Source: DATEGZ01 sp035519535 (GTDB taxonomy: Bacteria; Acidobacteriota; Vicinamibacteria; Vicinamibacterales; SCN-69-37). Taken from it: a DNA stretch of 44,369 nt. Location of the stretch: NCBI GenBank assembly GCA_035519535.1, contig DATIWF010000063.1, forward strand, positions 1 through 44,369. Reading direction: 5' to 3'. Positions 16,135-24,751 of this stretch are shown here, piece by piece (position 1 is the stretch's first letter; every line of letters starts with the position of its first letter). The translations under genes and the position numbers were made by a program. The notes beneath the pieces were generated by a model. That model did no database searches. It was not told the DNA's origin and worked only from the letters and a program-made list of their open reading frames with translations.

Positions 16135-18804
16135 ATGGCGTTGTCGGCCGGCACACGCCTGGGCTCCTACGAAATCCTCGCACCGCTCGGTAGCGGCGGC
16201 ATGGGGGAGGTCTACAAGGCGCGCGACACGCGACTGAACCGATCGGTCGCGATCAAGGTGCTGCCCGCTCATCTGGCAGTGGATCCCGACGCCGAGGCGA
16301 GGTTTGTTCGCGAAGGCCGCGCGGTCGCGTCGCTTTCGCATCCGAACCTCATCGCGCTCTTTGACGTCGGCACGGACCACGGCGTGTCTTTCGCCGTGAT
16401 GGAGCTGCTCGACGGCGACACGCTCCGCGCGCGCCTGCAGGCCGGCCCGCTGCCCGTGCGCAAGGCACTCGACTACGCGGCCCAGATCGCGCGCGGACTG
16501 GCGGCGGCGCACGACAAGGGCATCGTCCACCGCGACCTGAAACCCGAAAACCTTTTCGTTACGACCGACGGCCACGTGAAGATCCTCGACTTCGGCCTGG
16601 CGCGCCACGACACACGCGGGCCCGCCAGCGATCTGACGACGGTGCAGGCGCAGACGATCCCCGGTACGGTCCTGGGCACGGCCGCCTACATGGCGCCCGA
16701 GCAGGTGCGCGGTCTCGTGGCCGACGCGCGCGCCGACATCTTTGCCTTCGGCGTCGTGCTCTACGAGATGATCGCGGGCCGCCGTGCTTTCGCGCGCGCC
16801 ACGACGGCCGAGACGATGACGGCGATTCTGAACGACGATCCGCCGGCGCTGCCCGCGGACCGCGACGTGCCGCCTGCGCTCGAGCGAGTCGTCCACCATT
16901 GCCTCGAAAAGGTGCCGGGCGAGCGCTTCCACTCGGCCTCGGATCTCGCGTTCCAGCTCGAGACGCTGTTGACCGCGAGCGGTCGGCAGGAGGTCGTCCC
17001 TCTCGCCTCCGGCCGGCGGGCCTCGCGCGGGATCATCGCTGCTGGCGCGGTGCTTCTGGCGGGCATCGCCGTTGGCTGGATCGTCATCGGACGGCTGTGG
17101 CCGATCGCGCCGACCGGCGCGACGGCGCCACCGCACATCACCGTCATGACGTACTCGGGGACGGACTATTCGCCCGCGGTCGCGCCCGACGGTCGGACGC
17201 TCGCGTTCGTGTCCGGTCGCGATGGACGGGACCGTATCTGGCTCCGCCAGATCGCCACGGGTGAGGAGGCCGCGCTCACGGATGGCGACGACGAGTACCC
17301 GCGCTTCTCGCCGGACGGCGCAACGATCCTGTTCACGAGAGGGGACGGTAAGGCGTTCTCGCTGTACCGGGTGCCTGTTCTCGGCGGGCCGCCTCGAAAA
17401 GTTGTGGCCGACTCCGCCGACGGCGACTGGTCGCCCGACGGCACGCACGTCGCGTTCGTGCGCGAGCGGCCGGGCCAGCGATGGGTACTTGGGGTCGCGC
17501 GGGTGGACGGCAGCGAGGAGCGGCTCGCGACCAAGAGCGAGGCCTTTCAGCTGCGCAGCCCGCGCTGGTCACCGGACGGTCAGACGATTGCCGTGGCCCG
17601 GCTCGGCCTCGCCGGGGCGGTGCCGAGCGACTTTCTGCTCTTCGAGCCGGCGAGTCTGAACAGCCGGGCACTGGCGCCTCCCGAGTCCGGCGGTCTGGTG
17701 TCTTCGTTTGCGTGGTCACGTCGAGGCGACCTCGTCTACGCGCAGAACGCGTCGGTCACGACGTACGCTGCCGAGTCGAGGATGATCGCGCAGGCGCCAT
17801 CCGGCCGCGCGACCACGCTCGCCTCGGTCCCGGATATCGTCCTGGGGCTGGACCTGGCGGGACACGGGAGTGCCGTGATGGATTTCCCTTCGATGGCCCA
17901 GAACCTCCGCGAGTTCGCCTGGACACCGGCGGGATTGTCAGCCAGGCGGTGGCTCACGCGTGGCAGCAGCGCCGACCGTCAGCCCGCGTACACTCGCGAT
18001 GGCGACTGGGTGGCATATTCGTCGCCGCGCAGCGGGAATATTGACCTGTGGCTGACGTCGACGAACACCGGCGCTGTGCGGCGGCTGACCGACGATCGCG
18101 CCGAAGACTGGGATCCGGGCTTCACCCGCGACGGATCTGCGCTTCTCTGGAGCTCGAACCGGTCGGGACATTTCGAGATCTGGATCGCCGAGCCTGACGG
18201 TCGCAACGCCCGGCAACTGTCTCACGATGGCGCCGACGCGGAGAATCCGACAGCGACACCGGATGGCACCTGGATCGTCTACGCGTGCGGTGCCTCTAAT
18301 CCCCAGCGCGCAGGCGTGTGGAAGATCCGTCAGGACGGCTCAGGGGCGACGCGCATCGTATCCGGTTCCGGTGCGGGGCCCGAAGTGTCCCCGGACGGCG
18401 ACTACGTCGTGTATCACACGTTTTCCGGCCTCGCCGATGAGATCCGCGTCGTGCGCCTCGCTGATGGCAGCGCGGCAATGCCACCGGTACCCGTCATGGA
18501 GGAAGGGCAGTGGAACGTCGTGTCTGGGCGATCACGGTGGCGGCCAGACGGCCACGCGATTCTCTTCGTCAATGCCGACGAGCACGGTCGAACCGGATTG
18601 TACATGCAGGATTTCGTCCCGGGACGCGACACGACTTCGACCCGGCGCCAGCTCCTCGGCGCGGATGGTGAGATGGAGGTCGAGTCGTTCGGCATCGCGC
18701 CGGACGGGAGCCGTCTGACCGTGTCGTTCTACGAGCGTCGAAGTGCGCTGATGCGGATTGACGGACTCGTCGGCATCGCGCCGCCCTGGGAGCACGGCAA
18801 ATAG
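16135..18804 (+). CDS. Ser/Thr protein kinase with PD40/TolB-type beta-propeller sensor
   Basis: An 889-residue PknB-like receptor kinase. The kinase domain (about 12-275) has LGSGGMGEVYKA (18-29), Lys41 in VAIKVL, HRDLKPEN (133-140), DFGLAR (153-158) and GTAAYMAPEQVRG. One membrane helix (about 300-321, GIIAAGAVLLAGIAVGWIVIG) separates it from a C-terminal beta-propeller built of repeated PD40/WD40-like blades (YSPAVAPDGRTLAFVS, YPRFSPDGATILFT, DWSPDGTHVAFV, RSPRWSPDGQTIAV, DWDPGFTRDGSALLWSS, ENPTATPDGTWIVY). This arrangement is very common in Acidobacteriota; the propeller presumably lies outside the cytoplasmic membrane and senses a ligand or protein. ATG at 16135. Confidence 0.95.
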   Translation: MALSAGTRLGSYEILAPLGSGGMGEVYKARDTRLNRSVAIKVLPAHLAVDPDAEARFVREGRAVASLSHPNLIALFDVGTDHGVSFAVMELLDGDTLRARLQAGPLPVRKALDYAAQIARGLAAAHDKGIVHRDLKPENLFVTTDGHVKILDFGLARHDTRGPASDLTTVQAQTIPGTVLGTAAYMAPEQVRGLVADARADIFAFGVVLYEMIAGRRAFARATTAETMTAILNDDPPALPADRDVPPALERVVHHCLEKVPGERFHSASDLAFQLETLLTASGRQEVVPLASGRRASRGIIAAGAVLLAGIAVGWIVIGRLWPIAPTGATAPPHITVMTYSGTDYSPAVAPDGRTLAFVSGRDGRDRIWLRQIATGEEAALTDGDDEYPRFSPDGATILFTRGDGKAFSLYRVPVLGGPPRKVVADSADGDWSPDGTHVAFVRERPGQRWVLGVARVDGSEERLATKSEAFQLRSPRWSPDGQTIAVARLGLAGAVPSDFLLFEPASLNSRALAPPESGGLVSSFAWSRRGDLVYAQNASVTTYAAESRMIAQAPSGRATTLASVPDIVLGLDLAGHGSAVMDFPSMAQNLREFAWTPAGLSARRWLTRGSSADRQPAYTRDGDWVAYSSPRSGNIDLWLTSTNTGAVRRLTDDRAEDWDPGFTRDGSALLWSSNRSGHFEIWIAEPDGRNARQLSHDGADAENPTATPDGTWIVYACGASNPQRAGVWKIRQDGSGATRIVSGSGAGPEVSPDGDYVVYHTFSGLADEIRVVRLADGSAAMPPVPVMEEGQWNVVSGRSRWRPDGHAILFVNADEHGRTGLYMQDFVPGRDTTSTRRQLLGADGEMEVESFGIAPDGSRLTVSFYERRSALMRIDGLVGIAPPWEHGK

Positions 18805-18850
18805 GACAGAAGGCAAAGGACAGAGGGCGGAGGAGCGATGGGCGAGGGTC

Positions 18851-18879
18851 TTGACTATATAGAGCGTTCTAGATATTCT
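18851..18879 (+). promoter_or_regulatory. promoter of tetR with overlapping operator
   Basis: A -35 TTGACT (18851-18856) and -10 TATTCT (18874-18879) are spaced by exactly 17 nt, the best promoter match in the window. An inverted repeat with arms TATATAGA (18856-18863) and TCTAGATA (18868-18875), 7 of 8 positions complementary and 4 nt apart, fills the space between the two boxes. Such placement is typical of a TetR operator that blocks RNA polymerase. The expected transcription start (about 18886) coincides with the GTG start codon. Confidence 0.7.
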
Positions 18880-18885
18880 GAGTCG

Positions 18886-19470
18886 GTGACGCCGCGCCGG
18901 CCCGCCGCCTCCTCCCGCGATCGCATGCTCGACGCCGCGGAGGCCCTGATGCGCGAGGGCGGCCTCGCCGCCGCCGGTATCAAGCAAGTCGCCGCCCGCG
19001 GGCGCGCGCCGATCGGGTCCGTCTACCACCACTTTCCCCGGGGCAAGGCCCAGCTCGCCGCCGAGGCCCTGCGCCGGCACGGCGCCAGGGCGCGTCGGCT
19101 GCTCGAGACGATGTTCGACCGCGACGCGCCGGTGGCCGCCCGCGTCCGCACGCTCTTCGGCAGCGCCGCCCGCGAATTCGATCGATCCGGCCGCGATCGG
19201 GGCTGCGCGATCGGCGCCGTGACGCTCGACCTGACCGGCACGGACGAGGCGCTGCGCGCCGTCTGTCAGGAAGCGTTCGCGGAATGGATCGACGCGATCG
19301 CCGAGCGGCTGCCGTGGCGGAGCCGGCCGCTGCGCCGCTCGTTCGCCGAGATGGTCGTGACGACTCTCGAGGGCGCCTTCGTGCTGAGCCGCGCCAGGCG
19401 CAGCGGCAAGCCGTTTCTTACGGCGGGCGAGTGGCTCGCGTCGGCGGCCGACGCCTATGAGACCAGGTGA
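18886..19470 (+). CDS. TetR/AcrR-family transcriptional regulator (LmrA/YxaF-like)
   Basis: A 194-residue repressor. The N-terminal helix-turn-helix domain (SSRDRMLDAAEALMREGGLAAAGIKQVAA, then IGSVYHHFPRGKAQLAAEAL) is typical of TetR. The C-terminal ligand domain, with RDRGCAIGAVTLDL and FVLSRARRSGKPF, resembles the LmrA/YxaF subgroup. The GTG at 18886 was chosen over an in-frame ATG at 18838 because the latter lies upstream of a consensus promoter whose transcript would begin at the GTG, implying a leaderless mRNA. It probably represses itself and the downstream SRPBCC and cyclophilin genes through the inverted repeat in its promoter. The inducer is unknown. Confidence 0.88.
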   Translation: MTPRRPAASSRDRMLDAAEALMREGGLAAAGIKQVAARGRAPIGSVYHHFPRGKAQLAAEALRRHGARARRLLETMFDRDAPVAARVRTLFGSAAREFDRSGRDRGCAIGAVTLDLTGTDEALRAVCQEAFAEWIDAIAERLPWRSRPLRRSFAEMVVTTLEGAFVLSRARRSGKPFLTAGEWLASAADAYETR

Positions 19471-19491
19471 CATGAATCCGAGGAGATCCCT

Positions 19492-19923
19492 GTGAACCCA
19501 TCAGATGTGGCGAGTGCGACGACGACGATCCAGGCGCCGGTGGCGCGGGTGTGGGACGCCTTGATCAACCCGGACATGATCAAGCGCTACCTGTTCGGCA
19601 CCAACACGACGTCCGACTGGAAGCCGGGGAGTCCCATCCGCTGGACCGGCGAGTGGCAGGGCCGCGCGTACGAGGACAAGGGCGCCGTGCTCGATGTCCA
19701 GCCCGGCCGGCTGCTTCGGTTCACGCACTTCAGCCCGCTCTCCGGGCTGCCGGACACGCCGGACAGCTATCAGACCGTGACGATGACGCTCACCGAGGAG
19801 CGGCCACGCACGACGCTGGTCGTCTCGTGGGACAAGAATCCGACGGAAGAGGCGCGGCGGCACAACGAGGCGAACTGGAAGGTCGTGCTCGAGGGCCTGA
19901 AGAAGCTCCTCGAGGAATGCTAG
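19492..19923 (+). CDS. SRPBCC/AHSA1-domain protein
   Basis: A 143-residue cytosolic protein of the START/Bet v1-like fold, Aha1 (AHSA1) subgroup: ATTTIQAPVARVWDALINPDMIKRYLFGT at the N-terminus, GKGAVLDVQPGRLLRFTHFSP-like strands, and a long C-terminal helix NEANWKVVLEGLKKLLEE. These small proteins bind hydrophobic ligands. A GTG start at 19492 has a GAGGAG ribosome site upstream and lies 21 nt after tetR, so it is likely a target of that regulator. A ligand shared with the TetR protein is plausible but unproven. Confidence 0.85.
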   Translation: MNPSDVASATTTIQAPVARVWDALINPDMIKRYLFGTNTTSDWKPGSPIRWTGEWQGRAYEDKGAVLDVQPGRLLRFTHFSPLSGLPDTPDSYQTVTMTLTEERPRTTLVVSWDKNPTEEARRHNEANWKVVLEGLKKLLEEC

Positions 19924-19932
19924 GATCGAGGC

Positions 19933-20538
19933 TTGTCCACTCCAACGCGTGCGCTGCTCGTCACGAGCGTGATCCTCTGCCTGGCCGGCTGCAGCTCGCC
20001 GGCGGGCAATCCAAAGGTTCCGGCCGGCGCGAAGAGCTCCGGCGGCCTGCACGGCGTCATCGAAACCGACAAGGGTCCGATCGAGATCGAGTTCTTCGCT
20101 CAAGACTCGCCGAAGGCCGTCGAGAACTTCCGGCTGCTGGCCGAGCACGGCTACTACGACGGCGTGACGTTCCATCGCATCGTGAAGGGCTTCATGATCC
20201 AGGGCGGCGATCCGCAGGGCGACGGCAGGGGCGGTGAGAGCGCCTGGGGCGGCGAGTTCGACGATGAGATCAATCCGGACTCGGCGCTGTATCGGGGCGG
20301 CTATCGCCGCGGACTGCTGGCCATGGCCAATCATGGAGCGAACACGAACGGCAGTCAGTTCTTCATCATGCACCACGACTATCAGCTGCCGCCGGCCTAT
20401 GTGATCTTCGCCCGGGTCACCAACGGCTTGGATGTCGTCGATGCGCTCGCAGAGACGCCGACGCGCATGGGCGAAGACCGCAACATGAGCCAGCCGCTCA
20501 CGCCGCCGGTCATCAGAAAGATCACGATCAAGCCCTGA
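19933..20538 (+). CDS. cyclophilin-type peptidyl-prolyl isomerase, lipoprotein
   Basis: A 201-residue protein with a lipoprotein signal (ALLVTSVILCLAGC, lipobox LAGC) and a cyclophilin domain from about residue 40: ETDKGPIEIEFFAQDSPKAVENF, YYDGVTFHRIVKGFMIQGGDP with the catalytic Arg in FHRI, GLLAMANHGANTNGSQFFI and VIFARVTNGLDVVDAL. It would catalyse proline isomerisation during folding of exported proteins at the outer face of the inner membrane or inner face of the outer membrane. TTG start at 19933, 9 nt after the SRPBCC gene. Its stop is 3 nt from the stop of the convergent GH31 gene, leaving no room for a conventional terminator. Confidence 0.92.
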   Translation: MSTPTRALLVTSVILCLAGCSSPAGNPKVPAGAKSSGGLHGVIETDKGPIEIEFFAQDSPKAVENFRLLAEHGYYDGVTFHRIVKGFMIQGGDPQGDGRGGESAWGGEFDDEINPDSALYRGGYRRGLLAMANHGANTNGSQFFIMHHDYQLPPAYVIFARVTNGLDVVDALAETPTRMGEDRNMSQPLTPPVIRKITIKP

Positions 20539-20541
20539 TGG

Positions 20542-22857
20542 TCAGAGTCCGATGCGGACGCCGAAGCCCTTGCTGAGCGCTTGCGGACCCAGTTTCACGT
20601 GCACGACGCCGCGCCGATCCGACGAGTCGTAGTACCAGCCTTCCTTCGCGGCGTCAAAGTCTGACCTGAGTTTGTCGAGAGCCTGGCGACCTTGACCGGT
20701 CATGGCGATTTCGCCGAGCGTCCGGCCGCCGATCGTCACGTTGACGGGCTTGCGCGCAATGTGCGCGTCCAGCAGGTACGCGCGGCTGCCAGGCATGCCG
20801 TCGTACTGGCCGGACACGGGTGAGAGGTTGATCGTGATCTCGTCGCCAGACGCATCGGGCACCGCCGGCGCCACGACGTCGATCGTCGTTCGCGCGAATG
20901 CGCCGCCGCGGTACTTCTGGGTCGTCCCATCGTCTTCGTACAGCGTGAACCTGGATTTGCCGGACGGGTACACGTCCAGCGTCACCGGATCCGCCGGCTT
21001 CTGGCCGTCGTACAGCATCTCGGGATACATCGGGATGATCGCGCCCGCTTTGACGAAGAGCGGCAGCTTGTCGAGCGGCGCCGCGTAGCCATTGATCGTC
21101 GTTGGGCCGTTGAGCTCAGTGCCATCCCAGTAGTCGATCCAGCGGCCGGCGGGCAGGTAGATGTCATCGCGGATCGGCGCGTCCTGGTAGACCGGCGCGA
21201 CCAGGAGCCACTCGCCCGACATGAACTGATATTGCGTGCGCTTCGACCACGTGGCCGGATCGTCTGGGAACTCGAGGACCATCGCGCGCGCCGTCGGGAC
21301 GCCCGTGTCGTACGCCTCGCGCGCGTAGGCGTAGAGATAGGGCGTCAGCCGCTGTTTGAGCTTGAGGTACTTCCGGTTGATCGACGTGTACGGCTCGCCG
21401 AAGATCCACGGCTGCTTCATGTTGTTGGTCTGCTTCGACCAGCCGCTGATAATCATCCACGCCGGCGTGAACGCTTTCCATTGAAGATCGCGCACCTGCG
21501 TCTGCGCGCTGCCGCCGAAGATGCCGTCGACGTCGCCGGTCGCGGCGTTGAAGCCGGACAAGCCGGCGCCGATCACCGTCGGAATGTGGAAGCGGATGTA
21601 CTCCCAGTTGCCGGACTGGTCGCCCGACCAGATCGTCGCGTACCGCTGCCCGCCGGCCCACGCGCACGTCGTCCAGACGAAGCCGCGCGCGTCGGCGTTC
21701 TTCTCGATGCCCTGGTAGGCGTCGCGCATGCCGTTCAGCGCGAACTGGTAGCCGCGCCCGATCCACGCGACGTCGAGCTTCATCACGCGCGAGCCGTAGT
21801 CGCGCACCTCCGTGGCGATGCGCTCGAGGCCATTCTCGGTCCAGAGGCCCGTGTGGAAGCCGAGCGGGGCGAGCGTCTGGATCGTCTGCGGCAGGTCGGT
21901 GTAGCCGCAGCCGTAGCCGTCGTTCGGCATGATCCACGATCCCGGCATGTCGTTCGCGCGGTAGACCTCGGCGACTCTTTTCACGACGTCGATCGTCTTG
22001 CCGGTCTTGTTGTAGCAGTCGGAATCGCCGAAGCCCAGGCCCCAGCGCGGCATCATGAACGGCCGGCCCGTGACCTGCGTGTAGAGATCGAGGATGTGTT
22101 TGAGCGACGGCCCGTAGAAGTAGTACGCGTCGAAGCGCGACTCGTCGTGCGACAGCGCGACGGGCGCGAGGAAGTCGTACCGGCCGGGCGCCATCGTGTT
22201 GCGGAACACGCCGTAGCCGGCCGTGCTCATGTAGAACGGCGCGGGATTGGGGGTCGCGCCGTCGCTCCAGCCGCGCGTGTTCAACCGGATGTTGATCGAG
22301 GTGTCCCGGTGCGAGAAGTAGCCGTTCTGCATCCCGCCGCCGTAGAAGTTCTCGGTGTCGCCGCGCTTGAGCGTCTGGACCGTCGACGGCCCGTACGTCA
22401 GCGGCTTGGTCTCCTGCCAGATGACGATCGTGTTGGTCTTGTCGAACAGGGCCAGGTGCAGCGGCCGCTTGTAGACGCGCAGGACGACGGCGGCGCTCTC
22501 GAGCCGGTAGTAGTCGCCGGCGTCGCGCGAGGCCACGGCGATCGGCGCGCCTTTCCAGACGACCATCTGCGCGTCGGCCGCGTTGGGCTGCGCGTCGGCG
22601 AACTGGCCGTCGGGCCCGAGCCAGACGCGGAAGAGATCGTCGCGATAGAAGATGACCCGCAGCTGATCCGGTCCGGCGCCGACCGTCGTGACATCGTCCT
22701 TGACGTCGAAGGCGGTGACATCGCCGAGCGTGATGCTGCGCGCGCGTGGAGGCGGGGTACCGCCGCGGCCCTGGTCCCGAGGCGCGGCGGCGAGCAGCGC
22801 GGTGCCGAGCGCCGCGCCCACCAGGGCGATCCTGAACGACTGCGTGAGGATGGACAT
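20542..22857 (-). CDS. GH31 family alpha-glycosidase, exported
   Basis: A 771-residue secreted glycoside hydrolase. A signal peptide (MSILTQSFRIALVGAALGTALLAAA) is followed by the N-terminal beta-sandwich (YGGGMQNGYFSHRD) and a TIM barrel. The nucleophile is Asp362 in VMKLDVAWIG and the acid/base probably Asp413 in WSGDQSGNWE. The nucleophile context differs from the usual WxDMNE of alpha-glucosidases and resembles GH31 members acting on alpha-galactosides or branched oligosaccharides. C-terminal beta domains (PLFVKAGAIIPMYPE, FTLYEDDGTTQKYRGG) complete the architecture. ATG at 22857 is 1 nt downstream of the stop of the preceding FadL-like gene and lacks its own ribosome site, suggesting translational coupling. 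Last gene of a four-gene minus-strand operon. Confidence 0.9.
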   Translation of the reverse strand: MSILTQSFRIALVGAALGTALLAAAPRDQGRGGTPPPRARSITLGDVTAFDVKDDVTTVGAGPDQLRVIFYRDDLFRVWLGPDGQFADAQPNAADAQMVVWKGAPIAVASRDAGDYYRLESAAVVLRVYKRPLHLALFDKTNTIVIWQETKPLTYGPSTVQTLKRGDTENFYGGGMQNGYFSHRDTSINIRLNTRGWSDGATPNPAPFYMSTAGYGVFRNTMAPGRYDFLAPVALSHDESRFDAYYFYGPSLKHILDLYTQVTGRPFMMPRWGLGFGDSDCYNKTGKTIDVVKRVAEVYRANDMPGSWIMPNDGYGCGYTDLPQTIQTLAPLGFHTGLWTENGLERIATEVRDYGSRVMKLDVAWIGRGYQFALNGMRDAYQGIEKNADARGFVWTTCAWAGGQRYATIWSGDQSGNWEYIRFHIPTVIGAGLSGFNAATGDVDGIFGGSAQTQVRDLQWKAFTPAWMIISGWSKQTNNMKQPWIFGEPYTSINRKYLKLKQRLTPYLYAYAREAYDTGVPTARAMVLEFPDDPATWSKRTQYQFMSGEWLLVAPVYQDAPIRDDIYLPAGRWIDYWDGTELNGPTTINGYAAPLDKLPLFVKAGAIIPMYPEMLYDGQKPADPVTLDVYPSGKSRFTLYEDDGTTQKYRGGAFARTTIDVVAPAVPDASGDEITINLSPVSGQYDGMPGSRAYLLDAHIARKPVNVTIGGRTLGEIAMTGQGRQALDKLRSDFDAAKEGWYYDSSDRRGVVHVKLGPQALSKGFGVRIGL

Positions 22858-22858
22858 A

Positions 22859-24220
22859 TCAGAACTGGTAGGCAATCGAGTAGATGAGCGCGGCGGTGCG
22901 GATCTCGATCGTCGTCGTGACGACCTCTCCGGTCACCAGGTCGCGCACGAGGGCCTGAGTCGAGGTCCCGCGCCGGATGTTCACCCCCGCGGCAAACTGC
23001 AGCTTGCTCCACTCGCCGCTCAGCCCGATCGTCCAGCCGTACAAGTCGACCTGGTCGAACACCGCGTCGTCCGGGCCGACCGGGGAGAGGTCGGTGGTGA
23101 AGCCCGCGTGCAGCAGATAGGACCGGTTCGGCGAAAACCGATAGTGCCCGCCCACGTTGACGTTCGCGAATGCCCGGGCGCTCGTGGTCGCGCCGGGAAA
23201 GGGGCGTGACTGGATCGTCGGCGGCGTGCCCTGGCCGGAGTCTGCGTAGACGAAGACCGACTGGTCGCTCGCGAGCAGCAAGTAGTCTGAGATGCTCGTG
23301 AACGCCTGCACGTCGACCTCCGCTTGCGCCCGCTTGCCGACGTAGCCGACGCCGCCTTGGAACTCCCACGGCATCTTGTAGGTAAAGCTCGCATCGCTGT
23401 CGAAGAACGACAGCCCGACCGACGCGGCGCCGCTCTGCAGCGTGCCGTCGATCGAGTACTCGCCCGAGTGATGGAGCGTCATCGCCGGTGTGCGGACGAC
23501 GAGGCCGAGGCGCCAGGCCGCGGAGGGATCGAACTGGACCCCCAGAATGGGCCGGAGCTGCACGGCGTCGCCAGACCGCCGGGTGCTGAGCAGCTCGGTC
23601 TGCAGACCCGTCGCGCTGCCGATGCGATTGCTCACGGTGTCCACGAGGCGGAGTGATGTCAGCGAAAACGCGAGGCCCCCGCCGAGGCGCCAGCGGTCGC
23701 GCTCGCACCCTGCGCCGAGGCCGAGGTACCGCTTGGAAAAGTCGGCGTCGGCCGAGTATCCGAAGCGCGCGCCGCTGGCGGCCGACCCGCTGAGGATCTG
23801 CGAGTTCGTCTCCTGCTCCCACGAATTCGTGGTCAGCACCGCGACGCCGAGCGTGCATCGGGCGCTGGCCCGCAGCACGAACCCGACGAGGTTGGGGAGC
23901 TGCTGCAGCGCACTGCCGCTGTCTGGCAGCGCCGCCGGCGCGACCGTCGTGAACTGGTAGAGTCCGGCGTTGCCGCTGAGCTGGGCGGTCTTCGCGCGCG
24001 ACAGGCCCGCCGGGTTGAACCACGCCGCCGACGGGTCGTCGACCCGGGCCACGTACGCACCAGTCTCCAGGCCGCCGTACGGTCCGATCGGCACGCCGTT
24101 CACGTTCGGCACCACCGGATTGGCCGGCGGCGTCAGCAGACCCTCGCCCTGCTGCGCGGCGGCGGGCGGCGCACCGAGGATGGCGATCGCGACCGGGAGC
24201 GCGCGAAGGCACGCGCGCAT
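22859..24220 (-). CDS. FadL/OmpP1-like outer-membrane beta-barrel transporter
   Basis: A 453-residue outer-membrane protein. After a signal peptide (MRACLRALPVAIAILGAPPAAAQ) the N-terminus has the FadL-type hatch features (GAYVARVDDPSAAWFNPAGLSRAKTAQLSGNAGLYQF, with the NPAG motif). The remainder is a succession of amphipathic strands, and the protein ends in an aromatic residue (YSIAYQF) as expected for Bam-dependent barrels. FadL proteins pass hydrophobic molecules through a lateral gate; the substrate here is not known. The ATG at 24220 overlaps the stop of the upstream RidA gene in TAATG, and the GH31 gene starts 1 nt after its own stop, so all are expected to be translated together. Confidence 0.85.
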   Translation of the reverse strand: MRACLRALPVAIAILGAPPAAAQQGEGLLTPPANPVVPNVNGVPIGPYGGLETGAYVARVDDPSAAWFNPAGLSRAKTAQLSGNAGLYQFTTVAPAALPDSGSALQQLPNLVGFVLRASARCTLGVAVLTTNSWEQETNSQILSGSAASGARFGYSADADFSKRYLGLGAGCERDRWRLGGGLAFSLTSLRLVDTVSNRIGSATGLQTELLSTRRSGDAVQLRPILGVQFDPSAAWRLGLVVRTPAMTLHHSGEYSIDGTLQSGAASVGLSFFDSDASFTYKMPWEFQGGVGYVGKRAQAEVDVQAFTSISDYLLLASDQSVFVYADSGQGTPPTIQSRPFPGATTSARAFANVNVGGHYRFSPNRSYLLHAGFTTDLSPVGPDDAVFDQVDLYGWTIGLSGEWSKLQFAAGVNIRRGTSTQALVRDLVTGEVVTTTIEIRTAALIYSIAYQF

Positions 24221-24711
24221 TACTTGACCGCCGCGATGCACTCAACCTCCACGTGCGCGCCGAGCGCGAGGCCGTTCGCACCGAAGGCGGACCGCGCGGG
24301 CTTCGGGCCCGGGAAATACGTCGCGTAGATCTCGTTGAACTTCGGCCAGTCCTTCATGTCGGCCAGCATGACCGTGCACTTGACGACCTGATTCATCGAC
24401 GATCCGCCCTTCTGGACGATCGCCTTGATGTTGTCGAGCGCCTGGCGCGCCTCGGGCTCGACGCCGCCGGGCACGAGCACCGGCGCGCCGTTTTCGACGC
24501 GCGAGCCGATCTGCCCGGACACGAAAAGCACGTTGCCCGTGCGCACGGCCGACGAGAACGGATACGGCCACGGCTCGACCATGTTGATGTACTGCGGATC
24601 GGGCCGAGGCTGGGCCTGCGCAGCCGTGCGCGTCGCCCAGGCGACGACGGCCGCTGTGGTCACCGCGGCGCAGGTGATTGGGATCAACATCGCGATCGTC
24701 CGTCGTGTCAT
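24220..24711 (-). CDS. RidA/YjgF-family protein with N-terminal signal or anchor
   Basis: A 163-residue protein: a hydrophobic N-terminal segment (IAMLIPITCAAVTTAAVVAWA) followed by a RidA domain from about residue 42, with PYPFSSAVRTGNVLFVSGQIG, the Arg of GPKPARSAFGANGLALGA and the Glu of HVEVECIAAVK, which correspond to the conserved substrate-binding residues of enamine/imine deaminases. RidA normally works in the cytosol, so the apparent export is noteworthy. Alternatively the helix is a membrane anchor. ATG 24711 with a GAGAGG ribosome site. Its TAA overlaps the next ATG by one base. Confidence 0.88.
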   Translation of the reverse strand: MTRRTIAMLIPITCAAVTTAAVVAWATRTAAQAQPRPDPQYINMVEPWPYPFSSAVRTGNVLFVSGQIGSRVENGAPVLVPGGVEPEARQALDNIKAIVQKGGSSMNQVVKCTVMLADMKDWPKFNEIYATYFPGPKPARSAFGANGLALGAHVEVECIAAVK

Positions 24712-24751
24712 GGCCTCAGCCTCTCTGCGTCATGCGCATTGACGCCCTGCC

